DNA from: Virgibacillus_R byunsanensis
GTDB taxonomy: Bacteria; Bacillota; Bacilli; Bacillales; Amphibacillaceae
DNA: 64,000 nt
Direction of reading: 5' to 3'
Assembly (NCBI RefSeq): GCF_042675965.1
Contig: NZ_JBHTKJ010000026.1
Location: 50,932-114,931, forward strand
The first letter of the stretch is position 1, and every line of letters begins with the position of its first letter. Below the pieces are notes generated by a model. The model was not told where the DNA came from. It saw nothing but the letters and a program-made list of their open reading frames with translations, and ran no database searches. A program made the position numbers and the translations under genes. Shown piece after piece: positions 53,748 to 62,677 of the stretch.

Positions 53748-55292
53748 CTACCTTCCAACTAATCCCATATTATTTATGACACGATCTATTAGTTCATCAA
53801 CTGCCGTCATATTACGTGCTGCAGCACTATAGGCATGTTGAAATTTAATCATGTTGGACATTTCCTCATCTAAAGATACCGAACTAACACTCTGACGCTG
53901 TTCTTCCACTTGTGAACGCAATATACCAGTGTTACTTGTCATACGGTTCGCTTCCTGTGCAACAACACCTAAATCACCAATAAGTGATTCATAGTAACTT
54001 CTTACCGTAGTATTATCTCCTAATCCTTGTAGGTCAGCATCAAAAACGCCTGCCAATTCTATGGCATTATTACCGTTACCCGATGCTCCATCTTCATCAC
54101 TTGCAGCGACCAAATCAGGATCATCCTGAATTGCAGCATTAACAGCAATTGTTGAAGCTGTGATTGGTGCTCCTTCAGAATCACCGTTCACAAAAAAATC
54201 TTGTCCTGTTTGACCTTGCAAATCCTCTCCTCCACTATGAACTCCATTAAAAGCATTCGAAAATTCAACAACCATATCATCTATATTAGAAAGCATGTCG
54301 GTATATAGACCTTTAACAGTAGAATTTCCAGCATTATCTTCTGAAGTATAACCATATGCTTCAATATTTCCTTTTAATGAACCGTTCGAAATGAATTCTT
54401 CCACAGAAACAACCTTGTCATCACCTACACCAATCCCGGTTACTGCACTACGCTCACCATCCACATCTGAATAGTTAATGGAGAGTTGATTAAATACGCC
54501 CTCATCTGCATTTCCTTCTAAAAGAGTATCAGTAGGTTTTCCATTTTTATCTGCTAGCTTAATAGTTGCTAATCCATCCGCTATCTCTGGTGCGTTACCT
54601 CCACTTTTCGAATAGTTAACATTTATATTGACAATTCCGGATAGTTCGTCAACTAATCGGTCACGTTCATCATACAAATCATTTGCCAAATATCCATGTG
54701 GTTCAATTTGCTTAATTTGATTATTAATTCCACTAATCTGCTCAAGTAAGGAATTAGCGTTTTTTACAGTGACATCTGTCTCGTTTTTCAGATCAGATCG
54801 TATGGATTCAAGGGAATCAGACGTATAATTAAATGATTCAGCCAACGCAACTCCTCGTTGCACAACAACCGATCTTGCCCCAGAATTCTCTGGATTTACA
54901 GACAAATCTTGAAGAGATTGCCATAATTGATCCATCGATTTCGATAAGCCACTTTCAGATGGTTCATTTAACAACCTTTCCATACGATCGGTTGAAGCAG
55001 ACAATGCTTCCCAATATCCGGACTTGCTATTTTCAGCACGAAATTGCATATCCAAAAATTTATCTCGTACACGCTCAACTGTACCCGCTTCCACGCCTGT
55101 ACCCATTTGCCCAGGTATTTCTGGGCGATTCCTTGAGGCTGTTGGATATGGTGATAACGATTCAAAATTGACCCGTTGACGTGTATAACCTTCTGTATTC
55201 GCATTTGAAATATTATGACCAGTCGTATACAAAGCTGACTGTTGGGTAAACAGGGCTTGTTTGGCCATTTCCAATCCGTGAAAAGTACTCAT
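53748..55292 (-). CDS. flgK: Hook-filament junction protein FlgK
   Basis: About 514 residues from ATG 55292 (AGGAG site). N-terminal axial motif ALYTTGHNISNANTEGYTRQ and C-terminal KFQHAYSAAARNMTAVDELI. The acidic middle (D/E/N/G-rich) may reflect a saline habitat. First junction protein. Confidence 0.96.
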   Translation of the reverse strand: MSTFHGLEMAKQALFTQQSALYTTGHNISNANTEGYTRQRVNFESLSPYPTASRNRPEIPGQMGTGVEAGTVERVRDKFLDMQFRAENSKSGYWEALSASTDRMERLLNEPSESGLSKSMDQLWQSLQDLSVNPENSGARSVVVQRGVALAESFNYTSDSLESIRSDLKNETDVTVKNANSLLEQISGINNQIKQIEPHGYLANDLYDERDRLVDELSGIVNINVNYSKSGGNAPEIADGLATIKLADKNGKPTDTLLEGNADEGVFNQLSINYSDVDGERSAVTGIGVGDDKVVSVEEFISNGSLKGNIEAYGYTSEDNAGNSTVKGLYTDMLSNIDDMVVEFSNAFNGVHSGGEDLQGQTGQDFFVNGDSEGAPITASTIAVNAAIQDDPDLVAASDEDGASGNGNNAIELAGVFDADLQGLGDNTTVRSYYESLIGDLGVVAQEANRMTSNTGILRSQVEEQRQSVSSVSLDEEMSNMIKFQHAYSAAARNMTAVDELIDRVINNMGLVGR

Positions 55293-55335
55293 CTTCTTGC
55301 TCCTTCCAAACACTATGAATTATTATTGTTATTTC

Positions 55336-55824
55336 CTACGCTTTTGAATCAAAAACAGATCGTTTTATGGATTCAGTTTCTTTTTTGTTGCCGTAGTTCA
55401 TACTTTTTATGGAAGGATTTATCATATCCAACGACAATTGAACAAATTGCATAGATTGTTGTATTAATGCTTGATTCAGCTCTTCTTGTTGCTTGAGTTG
55501 TGTAATTGCCTCCGTTAAACTTACCGTCATAGCCTCTAATTCCTTCTGCTGCTCATCATCAGAGATAATAGCTAGCATCCGGGTTATCGTTGGCGGGTCT
55601 TCCTTAGATCCCTGTTGGGTAAACCATTCTTTCACTTCAGTTTGACGAAGCTTTTCTATTTGTTCGATTGCTTTTACATGTTTTCGCTCTTTTATCAGCA
55701 ATGTTTGCAGCTTATCAACGGAACCTTCCTTAATGATTTCTGTTTTTTGTCCAGAAATATCTATAAGGGTTTTATGCATGTCCACTAACTTATGTAGTGA
55801 TTTTATAATTTTAAAAACGGACAA
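55336..55824 (-). CDS. flgN: Flagellar chaperone FlgN (YvyG)
   Basis: 162 residues, mostly helical (LVDMHKTLIDISGQKTEIIK; EAITQLKQQEELNQALIQQ). FlgN escorts FlgK and FlgL to the export gate. Starts with TTG at 55824, seven bases after GGAGG. Fourteen bases after flgM. Confidence 0.9.
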   Translation of the reverse strand: MSVFKIIKSLHKLVDMHKTLIDISGQKTEIIKEGSVDKLQTLLIKERKHVKAIEQIEKLRQTEVKEWFTQQGSKEDPPTITRMLAIISDDEQQKELEAMTVSLTEAITQLKQQEELNQALIQQSMQFVQLSLDMINPSIKSMNYGNKKETESIKRSVFDSKA

Positions 55825-55837
55825 CTTATGCCCTCCT

Positions 55838-56101
55838 TTATTGCTTCGACCAGAATGAAATCATTTTTTGTGCAGTTTTCTCAGGATTTACCAGATATTC
55901 TCCTGATTCAACGGCCTTTTTAATATCCTGCACATATTCAGCTCGTTTAGGTTCTGGCTTTTCGTTCTCCTGTAGTTGCTTCGCCTGGCTGGAAATCTGT
56001 AATTGATCCTCTTTTTTTATATCCTTTGCATAGTCTTGCTGCTTTTGGATTTGATTTTTATATGGATTAAAATTTGTCTGATTAGGTCCATTTATTTTCA
56101 T
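55838..56101 (-). CDS. flgM: Anti-sigma-D factor FlgM
   Basis: 87 residues: unstructured N-terminus and C-terminal sigma-D-binding helix (RAEYVQDIKKAVESGEYLVN, EKTAQKMISFWSKQ). Inhibits sigma-D until the hook is finished. Upstream is a predicted sigma-D promoter, fitting known autoregulation. Confidence 0.93.
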   Translation of the reverse strand: MKINGPNQTNFNPYKNQIQKQQDYAKDIKKEDQLQISSQAKQLQENEKPEPKRAEYVQDIKKAVESGEYLVNPEKTAQKMISFWSKQ

Positions 56102-56163
56102 GGTAAATCACCTCTTTTAAATTTCGATCTATTTTATAATTTATATTTATTTACTTACCATTA

Positions 56164-56190
56164 TTATCGGTACTTAACCATTAAAATTAA
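56164..56190 (-). promoter_or_regulatory. Predicted sigma-D promoter of flgM
   Basis: On the minus strand TTAA (56190-56187), exactly 15 bases, then ACCGATAA (56171-56164), against the consensus TAAA-N15-GCCGATAT: 3/4 and 6/8 matches. The flgM start is 63 bases downstream. Confidence 0.6.
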
Positions 56191-56217
56191 GTGTTTATGT
56201 GAAAATAGTTAAGTATG

Positions 56218-56637
56218 TTAATCTTTATCAAACGTGTAATATACTTGAGAAATCTTTCGCTCTTTTGCTTTCCTTTCACTCGCTTGACGTTCCATTTTTT
56301 CATGTTGTTCTACTCCATCTAAAATCTCTTGCGAACAATTCGTGCATAACCTTCCCTTAATTATCTCCGCTTCACACCTCTCACATGGGTATGTAAGCTT
56401 TGGGAATTTTGATTGTCGCAGCCGCTTCTCTTTAATAAACTTAATAATTATATTTTCCTTAACACCTGTTTCTTTTACTATTTCCATTAAGTTCGATTCT
56501 CGGTTCTCGCGTTTTATTAAAAAATGATAAACCGTATTAAATTCTTTCTCTTCTTCTTTATAACAGTTTTGACATATATCCCGAATTGTTTTTACAAAGA
56601 CCGCTTCACAGCGAGAGCAATTTGCAAGTTCCCCCAT
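56218..56637 (-). CDS. yvyF: YvyF flagellar-operon protein with zinc ribbons
   Basis: 139 residues. Two Cys4 zinc sites: CSRCEAVF...CQNC and CERCEAEI...CTNC, with a helix-turn-helix-like middle (LMEIVKETGVKENIIIKFIK). In the same place in B. subtilis between comFC and flgM; predicted DNA-binding regulator. Confidence 0.85.
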   Translation of the reverse strand: MGELANCSRCEAVFVKTIRDICQNCYKEEEKEFNTVYHFLIKRENRESNLMEIVKETGVKENIIIKFIKEKRLRQSKFPKLTYPCERCEAEIIKGRLCTNCSQEILDGVEQHEKMERQASERKAKERKISQVYYTFDKD

Positions 56638-56689
56638 TTTGCTTCCCCCTTTTTAAAAATTATAGCATATTTTTTATAACGTATTTACA

Positions 56690-57373
56690 CTATCCTCGTA
56701 TTAACGTATAAGCATATACTTCCGTGCATCCTTGTTCTTTCAGAAGCACTGCAGCATGTCTTATTGTTGTGCCTGTTGTATATATATCATCGACAAGAAC
56801 TACAGGTTTGTTAAGCCTTTCTGTGATTATAAATGGATTAGATGTAATCAATCGTTCCTGACGTGTCTTTTTTGATTGTTTTTCTCCATGAATTCGTTTG
56901 AGAACATCCTTTTGTTTATATGGTAAAAAACCTGCTAACATCTGGGCTTGGTTAAATCCCCGTTCCTTTAGTCGCTCAGTGCTTAGTGGGATAGGAACGA
57001 TCCGAATATCCTTAGACAAAAATGAAAACGTGTCCTTAAAACCTTGAACAAATTTATCTTTAAATATATTACCCAAACAATAATCCCCACGATATTTCCA
57101 TTTCGTTATGATGTCTTGCATTTGTTGGTTATAGCTGAAGATGGAATAATTAAACTGCAACGGATCAGTCTGAGCAGTTTGCCCCTCCCACCTGCTACAG
57201 TCTTTACAAATAACTTCTTCACTTGACCTGCTACACTTCTTACATCTATTCCCATGTAAGATCTTTAGTTTAGATTTGCAATCATCACATAACGTTTTTG
57301 GCTTTGGTAAAAGTATTATATTACTCCAATTTATTTCTGGAATAATAGCTTCGTCGCACCATAAACAACACAT
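56690..57373 (-). CDS. comFC: Competence protein ComFC
   Basis: 227 residues. N-terminal zinc finger (CLWCDEAI...CDDC and CKKC...CKDC), C-terminal phosphoribosyltransferase-like fold with VVLVDDIYTTGTT. Takes part in DNA uptake and in single-strand processing with ComFA. Starts one base after the comFA stop (TAACATG). comFB is absent between them. Confidence 0.93.
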   Translation of the reverse strand: MCCLWCDEAIIPEINWSNIILLPKPKTLCDDCKSKLKILHGNRCKKCSRSSEEVICKDCSRWEGQTAQTDPLQFNYSIFSYNQQMQDIITKWKYRGDYCLGNIFKDKFVQGFKDTFSFLSKDIRIVPIPLSTERLKERGFNQAQMLAGFLPYKQKDVLKRIHGEKQSKKTRQERLITSNPFIITERLNKPVVLVDDIYTTGTTIRHAAVLLKEQGCTEVYAYTLIRG

Positions 57374-57374
57374 G

Positions 57375-58817
57375 TTAATGAAAACCTCCCCGCTTGTTCA
57401 TTGTGATAATAGAACGAACTGCTTGTACCATCGACTCCGTTTTTCCATCATGAATAAATAACACCTCACCTGTCGGATCATCGGGACTTCTACCTGCACG
57501 ACCAGCTATTTGAACAAGGGCTGCTTCATCAAATACATCATGTCCGGCATCTAATACAACAACATCTACAGATGGAAACGTTACGCCTCTCTCAAGTATT
57601 GTTGTGGTAATTAAAAACGAAATTCTTTTTTGTCTGAACTGTTGAACCTTCTCTTCACGGTCTTTATCACCAGCATGCACCGTTATTACATCATCTTCCT
57701 CTTTTATAATAGACTCTCTAACCAATAGTCGAATAAGATTATCACGTAATTTCTCCGCTAATTCTATACTCGGTACAAAAAGAAGCACTTGACGATCCTT
57801 GTTTTCCCGGTTAGTCAACCATGTCATAAATGCAGTCGGAGGTAGGTGTTTAAGCAAATGCTTTTGTAAAGATAAACACATTTTTAATCTCGGAACAGGT
57901 AATGGATGGCCATGGAAGCGAATAGGCACGAAGATATGTGGCAACTTTTTTCTAGCAATTTGCAAACGTTGTTTAGGGCGTGGGGTTGCTGTTAAATAAA
58001 TGGTGGTATGAATTGGTTTACGTGCTCGATTTGCAGCAAACGGCAGCGATCGATCAGCGTGAAAAGGGAAAGCATCGATTTCATCTATTATCAACAAATC
58101 AAAAGCAGCTGAAAAACGAAGTAATTGGTGGGTTGTTGCAATAATAATTTGGGCGGTAGCATCGTTATCTTTACTACCTCCATATAGTCCTTGCACATAA
58201 ACTCTAGAAAACGCTTCGCGAATACGGGGTAAAAGCTCACGAACAACATCAGCACGTGGTGTTGCTATACAAACTCGCTTCCCTTGCTTGAGGGCCTCTG
58301 TCATTCCGGGAAATAACATTTCTGTTTTTCCTGCCCCACAAACTGCCCAACATAGCAATTCTTTTTCCTTATTTATTACGGCATTCGTAATCCGTTGTGC
58401 TGCTTGACTTTGTGCCTTAGTAAGTTCACCGCTCCATGTACAAGGGTTTTCATGATGTAGCCATTCCACATCTGGGCCATCCCAATAATAGAGGGCCTCA
58501 CACTCCATCACCCTTCCCATTTTAATACATTTACGACAGTACAAATGGGTCTGATTACATATTTGGCATGGAAGAGTAGCAAGTAAAGACCGTTTCTGAT
58601 TTCCACACCGCTGACATTGCGTTCGAAATAGGCTGCGTTTAAAAGCTGGAACAGATTTAAAATAGGAAACCGATAGTAGTTTTTGGAAAATGGGCTCAAG
58701 AAGTGGAATCTCATTACGCAATAAAAGTTTTCCGGAAAAACGATAAGATAGTTCCGTTAGTTTGTCTAGTTTCTTTGAGGGGGTTTTAGCAGGTCTATTA
58801 GGGGATTCTGTGCTCAT
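57375..58817 (-). CDS. comFA: ComFA, DNA-uptake ATPase
   Basis: 480 residues. Zinc finger near 60-110 (CQRCGNQK, CQICNQTH, CRKCIK), helicase motor: Walker A AVCGAGKTEM, DEAD-like IIDEIDAFPFHAD, motif III TATPRPK, motif VI QIAGRAGRSPDD. Pulls single-stranded DNA into the cell in competence. The only nearby AGGAG stands 14 bases before the ATG, a long spacing. I see no clear ComK box in the short upstream region. Confidence 0.95.
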   Translation of the reverse strand: MSTESPNRPAKTPSKKLDKLTELSYRFSGKLLLRNEIPLLEPIFQKLLSVSYFKSVPAFKRSLFRTQCQRCGNQKRSLLATLPCQICNQTHLYCRKCIKMGRVMECEALYYWDGPDVEWLHHENPCTWSGELTKAQSQAAQRITNAVINKEKELLCWAVCGAGKTEMLFPGMTEALKQGKRVCIATPRADVVRELLPRIREAFSRVYVQGLYGGSKDNDATAQIIIATTHQLLRFSAAFDLLIIDEIDAFPFHADRSLPFAANRARKPIHTTIYLTATPRPKQRLQIARKKLPHIFVPIRFHGHPLPVPRLKMCLSLQKHLLKHLPPTAFMTWLTNRENKDRQVLLFVPSIELAEKLRDNLIRLLVRESIIKEEDDVITVHAGDKDREEKVQQFRQKRISFLITTTILERGVTFPSVDVVVLDAGHDVFDEAALVQIAGRAGRSPDDPTGEVLFIHDGKTESMVQAVRSIITMNKRGGFH

Positions 58818-58910
58818 TTGATTATGTCACACTCCTTTATTTTGTTGTCGGAATTAAGATATAGAGAATTCTGCCACCCATACTTGGCTGACATCATAAA
58901 TAAACTACTT

Positions 58911-58982
58911 TTATTTCTTTGGATACCAGCTTACTTCAATTGCTCCTTTACCCAAGTGAGTACCAATAACCGGACCAAGTTT
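58911..58982 (-). pseudogene. Relic of degV (C-terminal 23 codons)
   Basis: Read on the minus strand from 58982: KLGPVIGTHLGKGAIEVSWY then PKK and stop. This is the end of DegV fatty-acid-binding proteins (GPVIGTH-x-GPG type). In B. subtilis yviA (degV) lies exactly here between degU and comFA. Everything upstream of these codons is replaced by a family B repeat remnant (GGTAAATAAGAAAGCATAAA, complement of 58980-59000) and the degU terminator. Confidence 0.75.
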
Positions 58983-59000
58983 TATGCTTTCTTATTTACC

Positions 59001-59043
59001 AAAAAAATTACCCTGATACTCTCAACGCATCAGGGTAAAAAAA
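59001..59043. terminator. Terminator of degU
   Basis: TTACCCTGAT (59008-59017) pairs with ATCAGGGTAA around an 11-base loop; A-run and T-run on both sides make it bidirectional. Confidence 0.9.
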
Positions 59044-59111
59044 CATTATTTCTACGTACCATAACTATCATCGTTAGGAACAAAAAGAGCGAACAATTAA
59101 AAGTTTGCAGT

Positions 59112-59807
59112 CTACTGCATCACCTCTACCCAACCTTTTCGTATTGCCTGAACTACTGCTTGTGTACGATCATTAACATTCATTTTCTGTAGAATATTAC
59201 TAACGTGATTTTTCACCGTTTTTTCACTAATAAAAAGCGTTTCTGCGACTGAACGATTACTGTTACCATCGGCTAATAGTTGCAGTACTTCACACTCACG
59301 ACGCGTTAGTAGATGTAGTGGTTTCCTGTATTCAATTCCACTTTCAGATATGTTTGATGAGTTCTCCTGCGCTAAACGCCGGTATTCCTGAACTAAATTG
59401 TGTGTAACTTTTGGGTGAAGGTAGGAACCACCATCACTTACTACTTTAATTGCTTCAATTAAAGCATCTGAATCCATTTCTTTTAATAAATAGCCTTGTG
59501 CACCCGTTTTTAGTGCATGCGTAACGTAGCTTTCATCATCATGAATGGATAGAATAATAACGTTTGTATCCGGAAAATGACGTACAAGATCTGAGGTAGC
59601 TTGGATCCCATTCATGTTAGGCATGTTAATATCCATTAGGACAACATCTGGTTGATGCTCTTTTACTAAAGCAGAAGCACTAGTACCATCATCACCTTCT
59701 GCGGCAACATTAAAAGACGGTTCGAATTCCAATATTCGCTTAACACCTTCTCGAAATAGCTTATGATCATCAATTAAAACAATTTTTGTCTGCTTAGTTG
59801 TGTTCAT
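59112..59807 (-). CDS. degU: Two-component response regulator DegU
   Basis: 231 residues. Receiver with LIDDHKLFREG, phosphoacceptor Asp59 in LMDINMPNMNG and Lys in LKEMDSDA; LuxR-type HTH (LTRRECEVLQLLADGNSNRS, ETLFISEKTVKNHVSNIL). Governs exoenzymes, motility, competence and matrix genes. Follows degS by 143 bases, so a second promoter in the gap is possible. Confidence 0.96.
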   Translation of the reverse strand: MNTTKQTKIVLIDDHKLFREGVKRILEFEPSFNVAAEGDDGTSASALVKEHQPDVVLMDINMPNMNGIQATSDLVRHFPDTNVIILSIHDDESYVTHALKTGAQGYLLKEMDSDALIEAIKVVSDGGSYLHPKVTHNLVQEYRRLAQENSSNISESGIEYRKPLHLLTRRECEVLQLLADGNSNRSVAETLFISEKTVKNHVSNILQKMNVNDRTQAVVQAIRKGWVEVMQ

Positions 59808-59950
59808 TGTTTCTGTTCCTCCTACATCGAATTCTAGTTAATTATATTACCCCTATTACATTTACTATGATAGTTATACTTTTATTTCTATATCGGTTTA
59901 TTTCTATTATACATAAACCTGTTCTCTATTTGTTATAAAAATTAAAATTT

Positions 59951-61093
59951 TTAGACAGCAGTATTATAAGGAACTTTTATAATAATGGAAGTCCCTTTAC
60001 CAATAAAGGATTCTATGGACAACGTTCCATCCAACATCTCCACTCTCTCCCGCATACCTATTAGACCAAATGATTTATCCCGCTTCATGGCTGGGTCAAA
60101 CCCTTTACCATTATCTTTCACAACCATTGTAAGGTAATTACTACCTACTTCTAATTTCACTTTAATTAACGTTGATTCAGCATGTTTTATCGCGTTTTGC
60201 AAGGATTCTTGTATAAGACGAAAAAATGCAATTTCATATTTTTGATGCAAACGCTTTTGATTGCCAATAGTCGTAAATTCAATTTCAATATTGTTATACT
60301 CAGCAACAGTTGAAACATATTTTTTAATAGTTGGGACTAAACCTAAATCATCCAGTGCCATCGGACGAAGATCATAAATAATCCGCCGTACTTCATAGAG
60401 AGAAGACCGTATCATTTTACGTACACTTTTAATTTCCTTTAATGCTGCGTCTACACTACCTTCACGAAACGTCCTATCTACAAGCTCTGAACGAAGCAAT
60501 ATATTTGCCAACATCTGTGCAGGGCCATCGTGAATTTCACGGGAAATCTTTCGCCGTTCATCTTCTTGTGCCTCAATAATTTTAAGACCGAATTCCTGCT
60601 TTTCTTTTGCTTCCTCAATTAATTCGTTTACATGTCTAAAATCATCGTTCAAATAGTTTAAAATAACGGAAATCTTACTAGCTAATCCCTCTGCGCGCTC
60701 AATGGTTTGATCTAATGACAGTAATCGCCTCTCTAAGTCATCACGTTTTACACGGAGTGCTTTTTCTTCTTGGCGAATCATGGCTAATTCCGTTTGCATA
60801 GTATGTGTATTTTCATAAACTTCTCTTATTTCAACTTCTGAATATCTATCAAAATATTTACTTACTTCTGATAGTCGTTGTCTCGAGAACTTTACTTTTT
60901 GTTCTAGCTGATCCCCGTCATAAATGTGACGCACTACCTTTTCTTTTGTTTCTTGTAGTTCTTGTACTAACTTTTCATGATCTGTCCGTGCGAGTTCACT
61001 TATGTTGAATATTTCATCCTTACTATTTTCCACTACATCTACCATTTCATCAATAATTGAATCCAACACGTTCTCTTTTGTTTTTTGTGCCAT
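59951..61093 (-). CDS. degS: Cytoplasmic sensor histidine kinase DegS
   Basis: 380 residues, no membrane helix. N-terminal coiled-coil sensor (1-150), HisKA_3 with KISREIHDGPAQMLANIL (His about 188), HATPase with VKDNGKGFDP and GLIGMRERVEML. Phosphorylates DegU. Divergent from yvyE. Confidence 0.96.
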   Translation of the reverse strand: MAQKTKENVLDSIIDEMVDVVENSKDEIFNISELARTDHEKLVQELQETKEKVVRHIYDGDQLEQKVKFSRQRLSEVSKYFDRYSEVEIREVYENTHTMQTELAMIRQEEKALRVKRDDLERRLLSLDQTIERAEGLASKISVILNYLNDDFRHVNELIEEAKEKQEFGLKIIEAQEDERRKISREIHDGPAQMLANILLRSELVDRTFREGSVDAALKEIKSVRKMIRSSLYEVRRIIYDLRPMALDDLGLVPTIKKYVSTVAEYNNIEIEFTTIGNQKRLHQKYEIAFFRLIQESLQNAIKHAESTLIKVKLEVGSNYLTMVVKDNGKGFDPAMKRDKSFGLIGMRERVEMLDGTLSIESFIGKGTSIIIKVPYNTAV

Positions 61094-61251
61094 TAAATTC
61101 CACCAACCTATGATATACTTATTCGCAATAACTACTTTTTTTAATAGGGTCTTTTATCATACTAATAGGAAAGTTATTCCTTGAAATGAAAAAAAATGAA
61201 TATTAGAAGTTATATATACTATAATGTTAGTTTAGGAGGGGAAAAGCAAGG

Positions 61252-61902
61252 ATGCTAAATTACTATTATACAATAAAACAAGAGGGATCGGTACAAAAAA
61301 TAATCCAAAAGTCCCGATTTATAGGATATATAAAACGGGTCGAAACAGAGGAATCTGCTCAAGCATTCATTCAAGAGATCAAAAAAAACCATCATGATGC
61401 AAATCATAATTGTTCTGCTTATATTATCGGTGAACAGGATCAAATTCAAAAAGCAAATGATGATGGAGAACCAAGCGGAACTGCTGGTGTACCAATGTTA
61501 GAAGTATTAAAAAAACAACAATTAAAAGACACAGTGGTAGTTGTTACGAGATACTTTGGCGGTATAAAACTCGGTGCCGGTGGATTAATACGCGCATATG
61601 GAAGTACAACATCTCAAGTAATACAGGATACAGGTGTCGTCACCAGGCAATTAATGCAAGGTATTTCTATTATAGTTGATTACTCCATGTTAGGAAAGCT
61701 CGAAAATGTAATACGTAATTCTGAACATGTATTAGAATCTATTAACTACCTAGAACAAGTTGAATTTCTGGTATATGTAAAAAACGGGGAAGAACAGAAC
61801 TTCCATAACTGGATCATTGACCTGACAAGTGACCAAGCAATTCTATCGGAAAAAGGTACTGCATATGTCGAAAATGATTTACTTCCAACTACTGATGACT
61901 AA
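61252..61902 (+). CDS. yvyE: YvyE/YigZ (IMPACT) family protein
   Basis: 216 residues: N-terminal IMPACT domain with FIGYIKRVETEESAQAF, DDGEPSGTAGVPML and VTRYFGGIKLGAGGLIRAYG; a C-terminal DUF1949 domain. Linked to translation regulation in eukaryotes; role in bacteria unsettled. ATG after AGGAGGGG. The only plus-strand gene in this end of the window. Confidence 0.94.
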   Translation: MLNYYYTIKQEGSVQKIIQKSRFIGYIKRVETEESAQAFIQEIKKNHHDANHNCSAYIIGEQDQIQKANDDGEPSGTAGVPMLEVLKKQQLKDTVVVVTRYFGGIKLGAGGLIRAYGSTTSQVIQDTGVVTRQLMQGISIIVDYSMLGKLENVIRNSEHVLESINYLEQVEFLVYVKNGEEQNFHNWIIDLTSDQAILSEKGTAYVENDLLPTTDD

Positions 61903-61944
61903 ATAAAGTAGCTTCCACGAAAGTGTCATGGAAGCCACTTTATT
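61902..61944. terminator. Bidirectional terminator between yvyE and nagB
   Basis: AATAAAGTAGCTTCCA pairs with TGGAAGCCACTTTATT. The stops of both convergent genes lie at the ends of the hairpin (61900-61902 and 61943-61945). Confidence 0.85.
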
Positions 61945-62674
61945 ATATTTCCAATTCTGATAACGATGCTTCATCAGCAATAATAACCACATCTTTATGA
62001 TTTTGCAGAATAGATGCTGGAAATTCTTCTGAAACTTCACCATGCAATAATCTGGCCAATGGCTCAGCTTTCCTTGCTCCAGAAACAAGTAGGATAATCT
62101 CTTTACTATCCATAATGGTCTCCAAGCCCATCGTAATAGCTTTATTCGGAACATCTTCAGGAGCATCAAAAAAGCGTGCATTTGCTTTTCTTGTCGTTTC
62201 ATCCAAGTCAATAACGTGTGTCCTGCTCTCAAAGGATGTTCCAGGTTCATTGAAACCAATGTGTCCATTTAAACCTAAACCCAAAATCTGAACATCAATC
62301 TGCTTTCTGTCTCGCATTAATTGTTCATAATGACGACATTCACTATCAAGATCTTGTGCTGATCCATTCGGAACATGCGCTAGTTTATCTGGGATATCTA
62401 TATGTTTGAATAGTTTTTCATTCATATAATAATGATAGCTATTTGGATTGCTTGGTGCTAAACCAACATACTCATCTAAATTAAATGTCGCTGTGTCTTT
62501 AAATGATATTTCTCCCTCTTTATACGTGTTTATCAAATATTCATATAACCCTTCAGGAGTGGATCCCGTTGCTAGCCCTAATACTGGATTGTCTAAATTA
62601 ATAACTCGATTCATAATGATAGAACAAGCTTTTTCACTCATCGCATCATAATTTTTTACTTTAATCACTTCCAT
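61943..62674 (-). CDS. nagB: Glucosamine-6-phosphate deaminase
   Basis: 243 residues with LGLATGSTPEGLY, FNLDEYVGL and the active-site GLGLNGHIGFNEPG. Converts GlcN-6-P to fructose-6-P and ammonia. Three bases after nagA, one transcription unit. Confidence 0.97.
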   Translation of the reverse strand: MEVIKVKNYDAMSEKACSIIMNRVINLDNPVLGLATGSTPEGLYEYLINTYKEGEISFKDTATFNLDEYVGLAPSNPNSYHYYMNEKLFKHIDIPDKLAHVPNGSAQDLDSECRHYEQLMRDRKQIDVQILGLGLNGHIGFNEPGTSFESRTHVIDLDETTRKANARFFDAPEDVPNKAITMGLETIMDSKEIILLVSGARKAEPLARLLHGEVSEEFPASILQNHKDVVIIADEASLSELEI

Positions 62675-62677
62675 GTT

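Noticed and set aside
58818..58910. ComK box upstream of comFA
   Set aside because: No pair of AAAA-N5-TTTT motifs with the required spacing could be found in the short gap.
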